Positions 56,441 to 64,000 of a stretch of 64,000 bases of DNA are shown here, one piece after another (the first letter of the stretch is position 1; each line of letters starts with the position of its first letter). The notes under the pieces are model-generated. The model was given only the letters and a program-made list of their open reading frames with translations. It was not told the origin of the DNA and did no database searches. The translations under genes and the position numbers were made by a program. The DNA is from Nemophila menziesii (taxonomy: Eukaryota; Streptophyta; Magnoliopsida; Boraginales; Hydrophyllaceae): assembly GCA_029959085.1 (NCBI GenBank), contig JARWIR010000001.1, forward strand, positions 65,038,899 to 65,102,898. Reading direction: 5' to 3'.

Positions 56441-57958
56441 TGGTGTGGCCTAAGGTGTGATATAAAGATGTATAAAATAAGTGCAAATAAACACCCTAAA
56501 CTAACACGGTACTGCAAGTATTACAGGACGTATGCAAGTTTTTTAATGATAAGAAGATTCGTTCCTCAGGGACTGACGAAAGTTAGAGAGAACTTATGCA
56601 AGTTATCAAGTGCAGATATTAAAGATAGAAAAGATAATACGCAAATAGAAAGAAAAGATAGATAAATATTTATTTGGTTTTTCTAATTAATAAACTAAAC
56701 TAATAAACTAAAGACAGAAAATAAATAAAAGAAAAGGAGATAGTATGAAAGTTAGCTTGAGTTATTAGCATGCAATCTCCACTAGTTTTGCCGTTCTAAA
56801 CATGTAAGGGTAAATTATGTAGTATTTCCCTAATCGGTCCCAATTCGCTATCGGTAGTTTAAAGTAGGATTTACTTGTGTCAATAAGGCTTCCTAAGCAA
56901 ACTTTTCCTGTAATTGGTAAATAGTCACAAGAACTAAACCATAGTGATTATCTAGCTAGGTTGGGTTGTCAGATCAGACCTAATACTAGACGTTATGTGC
57001 TAAACATGCAATTAAACACCGTTGTCAATGGTGACCTAATTACTAGATGGTAATTCTATATGGGTGCACTTCCACAAGAACACAAAATATAAATCCAAAC
57101 ACATAAACAGAGAATAAAAACTATAATTCTATTTAAAACATTAAGTTCCCAAATTAGATAGATGTCAATCAAAACTAGGGTTCATACATATATGCTAAAC
57201 ACTCAAACTAAAAGGAATTAATTCATACTAAGAAGAGAAGAGAAAAGAATTACAAAATAAGAGGTTGAAGGAGACATAGTTGTTGCACAGCTCCTTCCAG
57301 ACTTCTTCTCTTGTGTTGCAGCTTCCTCTTGGCCTTAGGGTCTGGCCAAGGATGATTTTAGAGTGTTAAGAGGCTGTATTTATAGGGTATAGGAAGACCT
57401 AATTCGTTTTCTTGAAGGAGAAGGAAAGTAATAGACTCCTAGTCCAACTCAAATTCGTATGGAAATAAAGATAAACACTGCTGGACCGTTTTGAGCATAT
57501 CTTCTTCGTTATTGGTCGGTTTGAGCTCCATAAGATACCAAAAGAATCGCAACAGAATTATCTTGCCCCGAACGAAGGAAATTACCAAAATCGGCCTATT
57601 TCTTAGGTAAAAACGCACATCTTTAGACGTGTATGCAGAATCCTAGATTTATGCAGCTTTTCCTTTTCCATCTTTTTAGCTTTTGTTTCCTTATCCCCAA
57701 TTACCATGCAAATATCTTTCCATAAGTTGTAATCTTTGACTTGGACTCTAATTAATCTCCATAATTATCTTTAAAGCTTCACACTAAATAAACAATTAAA
57801 CCCAATATGCTCTAAAAATAATAATTCTACAAATCAAGACTCAAGACTCAAAATAGGAAAGTGCACTAAATTAAGCTAAGATCGACCTATAAACTAATAA
57901 ATAAGCCTAAAATGATGTCTCATGAGTATATTTTATTATCACAAATGAGGAGACATCA
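56441..57958 (-). repeat. 5' LTR of element H
   Basis: 1518 bp, from TGATGTCTCC (57958) to CACACCA (56441). The tip forms the 10-bp inverted repeat TGATGTCTCC / GAGACATCA around TTTGTGATAATAAAA. Near-identical to 50235-51744. Confidence 0.95.
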
Positions 57959-57963
57959 GTGGT

Positions 57964-59676
57964 CAAGGCTATATGCAACCTAATTGTCATCATCTTGGAT
58001 TCCAATGGTCAAATTCTAATGGGCGGTCAATCAAGGCAATTATCAACCACTCATCCTAGGAAACAATTTTCAATCAAGACTTAATAATCAACTCCAAGGA
58101 GAGTTGAGAGCCTTTCTCAAAAATCACTTCCCAAATATCCACAAGAGAGTGTCTTTAATGCTATACCACAAACATTAAACTCATTTATGATGATGATGCA
58201 AGAGAATTTAAAGTCAAACAAAGAAGCTTGGAAATATAACAATGAGAAGATGAATAAGCATTCTGCGGCACTAAAATTTCTCGAAAATCAGGTATCTCAA
58301 ATTTCTAATCATTTGAACATGAGACCACAGGGTCAACTTCCTAGCAACACCAATAATTTGTAGCAAAATGAAGAGTGAAACGCGATCGCGTTAAGTTATG
58401 GGAAGCAACAAATCTTATCCTTACCATTATGAAATAAAAAGAGTTAGCCTCCAAGCCAAAAGAGGTAGAAGAGGTTATTGAAGAAGTAGTTGAGCCAGTG
58501 ATCATTAATGAGAATTTTGAAAAGATACCGGTTGAGAAAAAAAAAAGTAGTTGTGAAAAAAAAGAAAGAAGTAGTTGTGAAAAAAAATCGAGCTCCTCCA
58601 CCCTTGCTAAAATGTATCTATAAAGGACAATGAAAAATAGTACAAGAAGTTCATGGACATGGTGAGGAAATTACAAATCAATTTTCCGTTTGTGGAAGTC
58701 ATCCAAAGTATGCAGAAATATTTGAAATTCATGAAGAATGTGCTCTCCAACAAACACAAATACTTAGATTGAAAGATGGTTGGTTTGCGGGAGGAATGTA
58801 GGGAAATTTTTCAAAGCAAGTTTCCTCCAAAGTTGAAGGATCCCTGGAGTTTCCATATTCCTATATCCATTGGTAAAGAGTGGACCAGGAGATTTTTATG
58901 CGATCTGGGTACGAGTATCAATCTCTTATCTAGGTCTTTGTTTAGAAATTTTGAGATTTTGATCGCGAGGCCTACTACCATGGTCTTATAAATGGAGGAT
59001 AGGTCTATCTCCCACCCAGAATGAAGGATAAAGGACATACTCGTCAAGGAAGGTAATTTTATTATTCCATGTGATTTTCTTATTCTTGACTATGACGCGG
59101 ATACGGATGTGCCAATCATCTTGGGGTGGCCATTCTTATCTACGGGGCATACTTTGATTGATGTATAGAATGGTGAATTGATCATGCGAGTGTAAGACGA
59201 GGGGAAAAGTTCAATGTCTTCAAGGCGATGAAGTTCCTCGATTCTCTGGGAGATTGTTTTCACTTGGATGACATTTATCATGTAGAGAAAGAACCAATCA
59301 AGGTTGTGGAGACCTTAACGTCCGGGGAAAAAGAGCCAAGCAAGAAACAACCTACTAAGGCCCCTATGAATCTTGAAGGAACCCACACATTGTCGAGTTG
59401 AATGTGATCAAGAAGCATGCTAAGAAGGTTCCAAGAAGACCCATAAGAAATATTGAAAAGGATGAGTTTCGGGTAGGATGTGAGGTAGCAATGAAATGCC
59501 CGGAACCCCCAAACACATTGCACAAGCACAAGAGTTATTGGAGTGGACAATCCATGGTCACCAGAGTTGTTTCTGAGAAGGCGATCAAAGTGAAAGCCAA
59601 GAAGAGTTGCAAATTTTGTTTGGTAGATGTTAGTCGCCTCACCCGCTGTTGGGGAGGTTATATTAAAAAGAAATGA
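57964..59676 (+). pseudogene. Element G gag-protease, 3' part
   Basis: Resumes after H with sequence like QGYMQPNCHHLGFQWSN. The PFPSR-type block and FPFVEVIQSMQKYLKFMKNV (about 58680-58745, some shifts) follow. The protease region at 58776-58991 has EWTRRFLCDLGTSINLLSRSLF, and VIPCDFLILDYDADTDVPII is readable near 59060-59120. The last ORF, 59398-59676, is Lys-rich and ends FCLVDVSRLTRCWGGYIKKK, the family's ORF end. No RT follows. Several stops. Confidence 0.82.
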
Positions 59677-59879
59677 TCGTAGAGGTAACACGTCGAACTT
59701 CAACGATGTTAAACAAAATTGTTCTTGGAAGACAACCCAAGTTTAAATCGCATTATTAGTTTAATTCATGTTTTTAGTGTATATTATTTGAGTTATTTAT
59801 GTATTTTAGTGTATACTAGAGTTAACCTTTGTTAAAATATCATCTATGTCTCTCCTACGCTCTCTCTCTCTCTCTAACG
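59677..59879 (+). other. Post-ORF segment of element G and junction with element I
   Basis: Starts with TAACACGTCGAACTTCAACGATGTTAAACAAA..TTCTTGGAAGACAACCC, the conserved sequence after the ORF in this family. A short CT repeat at 59864-59876 marks about where minus-strand element I begins. Confidence 0.5.
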
Positions 59880-60426
59880 TCTTGGCGGAAATTGGCAAGT
59901 TCCATTTGATCCTACAATCTCATACTCTGTGCTTGAAGTTTGTAAAGATGATATAATCGATCATGGCGGTTACGGTCCAACCAGTCGCCTACACCTCTGG
60001 TGAAGAAAAACTAGATAATAAGTTCATACATTTGCTCGCGAGTGACGCCTTGAGTAATGTAGGTGTCATATATCTGCATGATTTTCTAAACGATTTTGAC
60101 CGGATCTTGATATGCAGCTCCACTATAATTCCATAAATAATGAATTGAATCAAGACCCGAATCTAAATTAAATTGAGCAGCTTGAATAATTGGAGGGAGA
60201 ATCCTTATCAGTTGAACTCGAATTTGGCCTCCTTAACCAGAAAGACCTTGTACTCTATGCGGATTGGAATATTAGGTGGAACTCCTCCATTACATCCTAC
60301 TGGTAGTTGACGTCTTGATGGAATTTGATTTTGATTGACTTCTTTTGACCCAGGTGGTGGTACAAACTCTATTCTTGGGATTGGATTCCTATTATCTACA
60401 TTCAATGTCCCATTAACATTTTCCAT
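59880..60426 (-). pseudogene. N-terminal gag fragment of element I
   Basis: Starts MENVNGTLNVDNRNPIPRIE at 60426. FVPPPGSKEVNQNQIP and GGVPPNIP parallel the fragment of element D. Further left, frame-shifted pieces give FNLDSGLDSIH, FIPSY-like and QIYDTYITQGVTREQMYELI before the sequence ends near 59880. Confidence 0.65.
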
Positions 60427-60598
60427 AGATCTTGCTTCCTTCTCTCTCTTTATTGTCTTCTTTGAGCTTAAAGTAACTACTCAGGTACCGAGAGCATACA
60501 CCAAACCTAGGAATCTATAAAATAGACAAAAACAAGCATAAAAAAGAAAACAACTAACTCTTCTACACTTAACAAAAACAAAATAATTAACTAAATAG

Positions 60599-60616
60599 TC
60601 CCCGAAAAAGGTGCCA
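60599..60616 (-). other. Primer-binding site of element I (mutated)
   Basis: Minus-strand TGGCACCTTTTTCGGGGA, the family PBS with central changes, 6 bases inside the LTR. Confidence 0.75.
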
Positions 60617-60622
60617 AAAACT

Positions 60623-61290
60623 TGGCTTCTCCCAAGGCGTGATAAAATAACCAAACTAATTAAAACCTCGAAAAGATAACTAACCGCGAGTGTACGAATT
60701 GTAGACAAGTAATAAAGTAAGTATAAGAGTTATCGTCTCCACAAGGACTATGTTTGGTAATCGTGTTTTCAAGCAATATAGATGATTTAGTTGCTACTAC
60801 TAAAAGACTGAAATAAAAGGAGAATATTTATTTGGTTTTCGATTAAAAGACTAAATGTAATAAATTAAGCTAATTATGAATTAAACCACTAAAGCAATAA
60901 ACTATGAAGAATAAGAGATGATAGATATAGCTCAAGTTTCAAGTAATCCCCTATTGTGACAATGATTGATTCTAGTTATAAGGGTGAATTTGGGTAATTA
61001 TTGTTAACCGGGATTCTAAGTTCCTTCTAACTTTCGTCAGGGTACCCTAAAAGGCTACCTAACAACTAGTAGAGTACTCGGGTGAGGTAGTTCTACGTAA
61101 AATCTAGGTGTTAGAAAGTACTTTAATTGTATGATTATCTGGCTAGTCAAGCCCGTCAGGATCACTAACACACACCAGACAAATATGTATTAATTCTATA
61201 CCAAAACCCCCTGTTTAGGGAACTAAAGGGTTTCCTATATTTTGACCAGGATATAAACAATTAATAAACTCAATATATATGCATCACAAT
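60623..61290 (-). repeat. LTR of element I, truncated
   Basis: Inner part of an LTR. The minus strand ends TTATTTTATCACGCCTTGGGAGAAGCCA at 60623. It aligns in order with LTR D (3900-4580): the GAGTTTATTAATTGTTTATATCC block, CCCTTTAGTTCCC, GTCTGGTGTGTGTTAGTGATCC and GAGTACTC. The outer part, with the TGATGT tip, is missing beyond about 61290. Confidence 0.7.
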
Positions 61291-62299
61291 ATAATTGACG
61301 GTAAATGAATTTTTTCTCAATCTGATTGATCCTCAGTATATTACAATCTTTTTCAAAAATGATATCCGTAATGAGATAGTTCTACTTTATCATATATGTT
61401 AGGCAAATCCCACGGGTTTTAGTATTTATTTATTTAATACATCTTACACCAAAAATTACTTGTAAGACGAGTCTTAAAACCCATGTCAAGGTGTTCAAGT
61501 TAATTCAAGGCGTGGACCAGATCCACGTATCTCTTGTAATAGTCCTCCAAAAATTATTTGGTCCGGACTGTTCCTAACATTCTGGTAGATCAAATCGAAC
61601 TCACAAAATGAGACCCTCTATATAAGAAATAATTCTCACGAATAAAAATATAATAAGAATAATAAAAAAACAAATTTTAAATATTGTATAATATATCACT
61701 TGAATAGATCACAGGATTAAAGAGTAAAAAAAATCGAACTAAAAATTATGATATAATTGATAATTTAAGGAAAGAAAAATATAAATTAAAATTAAATTTT
61801 AAATTAAAAATACAACAACTATTAGCATATTTTGAACTTTAAACCTTAACCAATAATATATATCATATTTCCAATACCAACATTTAAAACAGTAAGATAA
61901 TCATTTATATCATATATATATATATATATGTATAACATTCTCGTCTTGTTTTTTAGTACTAACCACCTCATTGCTTTGTTTACTTGAGATCTTATTCGTG
62001 TTTATTGCCTTAGGGCCTTCGGAAAAGGTAGATCCTATAGGGTATCTACCTCAAGCTTTTGAAAGAAATGAAGAAAGAGAATAAGTGAAGGTTTTGGAAG
62101 AAAATAGTAAGGAAAGCGATGTAAGGTGTGGTACAATCACTCAGATCCACTACCCGATATGCGTTTTGGCCGTGCTAAGGCGCCGCCGGTGTAGCCATAT
62201 TAGTTGTTATTCTAGACAGTATTTAGGGTTTTTTCTAAATGATTGATAGGATGGATAATATTGTTAAGGAAAAAGAGGATTTAACACTAGAGAGATCAT
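61291..62299. other. Unassigned AT-rich region
   Basis: No ORF or repeat that I can name. A short TA run lies at 61912-61930. ACGAGTCTTAAAACCC near 61468 resembles sequences common in plant intergenic DNA but proves nothing. Confidence 0.35.
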
Positions 62300-63210
62300 A
62301 AATGGTCTCGGGGTTGATGTTATAAAGATTGATTGGTATGGTGTGGTATGGAATAATATGGCTCAACCGAAGCACAAATTTTGTGGTTGGTAAGTATGTG
62401 AAAACTAGTTAAACACAACTGATAGGATTTTAAAATAGGGAGTCATGGTGGATGGTATGAGTGTCCAGTGTGAAGTAGATATACAAACTAGAAGTAAATT
62501 ATTTGCTATGTAATTTAACTCAATCAATTTGGAAGGAGTGATGCGATCTTAATATTTGTGCGGTAGTGATCAGTATTTGAAATGATATACTTCAGTGGAT
62601 CATAAAAAAGTTTATAGGTAAATCTTTAAGGGAAACTGTGGGGGTTATGAGATTCTTGAGTATCTTGTATAATGTATATGATGCTATAAATAAGAGAATT
62701 TTTCTGAATTACAAGATATCTCAAGGTGAGATGCTGCAGAAGATCAAAGAAGATATTTGACTAAAGTTGGGGAATAAAGGAAGTTTCAAAGATAACTTAG
62801 GAAATAGAAGAATCAAGAGAAACTAGAAGTTGTTGAAGGTGCTTATTTCAGATACTATGGATTGATTTGGTAAGTTGCAGGTGAAGAGTTAGACTTGGTG
62901 CAATAGGTGAAGAGTTGGTAATTCAATTAATAAAGTTAGCTTAGTAAGGTAGTCTAGTATGTTTGGTGCAAAGCTGGGTTGTTTGAGGTGTTAACTGGGT
63001 TTGGGAGAAGTTAATGTAGGTAGCTAGCTGGAGGAGGATTTCGGGAAGCTGCTTGGACCTAGTTAGGTAGGCTTTCCCTTTTTAGTAACTTTCCTTTTTT
63101 ATAAAGTTGTAAAGAGGAGATTCCTAGTAATCATTGTAATATGTTGTCGAGTTTGACTTTTTAAGTCAAAAAGTCAAACTTGGAATCGATTTGTAAATGG
63201 TGGATTTGTG
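62300..63210 (+). pseudogene. LINE 3'-end fragment (zinc-binding region and tail)
   Basis: Frame-shifted remnants match the plant LINE zf-RVT region: IDWYGVVWNNMAQPKHKFCGW, then LNTTDRILK, GVMVDGMSVQCEVDIQTRSKLF (Cys present) and GKSLRETVGVMRF-like pieces, ending with KVGEYKRKFQR-like sequence near 62790. A non-coding tail follows with TTGTAATATGTTGTCG and an A-rich end. RT is absent, so this is a 5'-truncated insertion of a LINE different from that at 32790-36230. Confidence 0.7.
63150..63180. other. 13-bp inverted repeat in the LINE tail
   Basis: AGTTTGACTTTTT (63150-63162), loop AAGTC, AAAAAGTCAAACT (63168-63180). A perfect stem-loop near the 3' end of the LINE fragment. Confidence 0.85.
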
Positions 63211-63630
63211 AAATAAAAAATTTGTTGATAAAAAAATTACCCAACATAAACTGAGTCAAATTCAGTGTGATTGCATCCCTCGTTAATCCCATAAGAAATT
63301 GAAGTAGTCTAAAACTTTTTTAATTTGGGAAAAACTATAATTTAAAAAAAATATTTGGGTAATTGCCCAATAAACCCCTCTAGCCGTGTGTAATATTTCT
63401 TAAAATACATTTTCTTTTTTCCTCTTTAAGAATTATGTGTTCAAATTCGGTTGGCATCAACAACTTGTTTACTATCCTAAAGAGGTCATGGGTTCCAATC
63501 TTGTTGGCGTCAGCCAATTAATTTGATCTGATGTATCAAGAAATTGCACAAGAAGGTTATTAATAATAGATACTTAACTATTTTACAAATTAAAATGTCT
63601 ATAAAAGCAAATTAATAATTAGTAAAAAGG
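63211..63630. other. Unassigned flank
   Basis: AT-rich, no coding signal. GGGTTCCAATCTTGTTGGCGTCAGCCAATT near 63489 and TTCAAATTCGGTTGGCATCAACAA near 63430 are two similar short blocks. Confidence 0.3.
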
Positions 63631-63635
63631 TTTTC

Positions 63636-64000
63636 CATAAACTCAATAAGTCGAGTTACAAAAAAATTCTCATAACTCAAAAAAAATAAAAAAAATAAAC
63701 TGTAAGTAGAAAATGTTATTTTGTAACATGCAAAATCTCATAACTCAAAAAAGTATTGAGTTACAGAAAAATTCACATAACTAAAAAAGTTGAGTTACGA
63801 AAAAAAATTCATAACTTAAAAAAAGAAAAAATAATAAGTAAACAGTAAACAGTAAGTAGACGATGGTATTGAGTTACTGGAAAAATATCATAAGTCAAAA
63901 AAGTTAAAATGTTGTAGTTTAGATATAGAAAAATTCACATAACTCAAAAAGTTGAGTTACGAAAAAATCTCATAACTCAACAAAGAAAAACAATAAGTAA
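63636..64000. repeat. Degenerate minisatellite with palindromic core
   Basis: Repeated blocks close to GAGTTACGAAAAAATCTCATAACTCAAAAAAG. The core TAACTCAAAAAGTTGAGTTA is an inverted repeat, and GTAAACAGTAAACAGTAAGTAGA forms a minor tandem. Units vary in length. The array runs past the window end. Confidence 0.7.

Larger units (their letters stand above)
50235..57958 (-). mobile_element. Element H: complete gag-only Athila-like element, recent insertion
   Basis: 7724 bp with LTRs at 50235-51744 and 56441-57958, flanked by GTGGT (50230-50234 and 57959-57963) and inserted into the gag of element G. In minus orientation: LTR, PBS, leader, N- and C-terminally deleted gag, a 3.3-kb non-coding region with a palindrome array, PPT, LTR. 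The LTRs are nearly identical by eye. No protease, RT, RNase H or integrase, so it moved in trans. Confidence 0.93.

Overview
The window reads as nuclear DNA of a flowering plant, probably a dicot. It is AT-rich, has no operon-like gene blocks, and is almost wholly built of nested, decayed plant retrotransposons. I find no intact host gene, rRNA gene, genuine tRNA gene or CRISPR array. The layout would suit heterochromatin such as a pericentromere, but that is inference.

The dominant component is a set of Ty3/gypsy elements of Athila type. They share 1.5-1.7 kb LTRs starting TGATGTMTCC, a primer-binding site complementary to the 3' end of plant tRNA-Asp (TGGCGCCRYTGCCGGGGA), and related gag or gag-protease ORFs. 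I call them A to J. A (minus, 1-3551) runs off the left edge and abuts D (plus, 3552-about 5090). B (minus, 10557-19366) is complete, with two LTRs and the 5-bp duplication TTAGG, and sits inside an older remnant J. C is an LTR plus PBS (19790-21423) fused to a Copia remnant. F (minus, about 39890-46980) is the only one with protease, RT, RNase H and integrase remains. G (plus, about 48000-59700) is split by H (minus, 50235-57958). H is complete, with near-identical LTRs and the duplication GTGGT. I (minus, about 59880-61290) is an end fragment. A, B, G and H have no RT or integrase, so B and H must have moved using enzymes supplied in trans.

Other elements are these. A nearly complete Ty1/copia element lies at 25901-32337 (plus), with 231/214-bp LTRs and recognisable gag, protease, integrase, RT and RNase H, broken by two stops and two frameshifts. 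An older Copia pol remnant lies at 21424-22718 and a Copia 3'-end remnant near 5590-5990. LINE pieces lie at about 32790-36110 (minus: RT, zinc-binding region, RNase H), 37470-39905 (plus: ORF1 and endonuclease) and 62300-63210 (plus: 3' end). A 1.56-kb element with long imperfect terminal inverted repeats lies at 23407-24967. There are (TA)n tracts, two degenerate minisatellites and a short telomere-like tract inside F.

The most interesting signals are RNA- or DNA-structural rather than protein-coding. The Copia leader carries a series of hairpins with a common NNGAA pentaloop and covarying stems, followed by tandem units containing antisense tRNA-like A and B boxes. B and H each have a covarying 8-bp hairpin about 17 bases inside the 3' LTR. 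H has a roughly 110-bp tandem array of paired palindromes spaced about 20-22 bp, with architecturally similar but different arrays in B and at 47.5 kb. The gypsy LTR tips share a conserved inverted repeat. All comparisons were made by eye.
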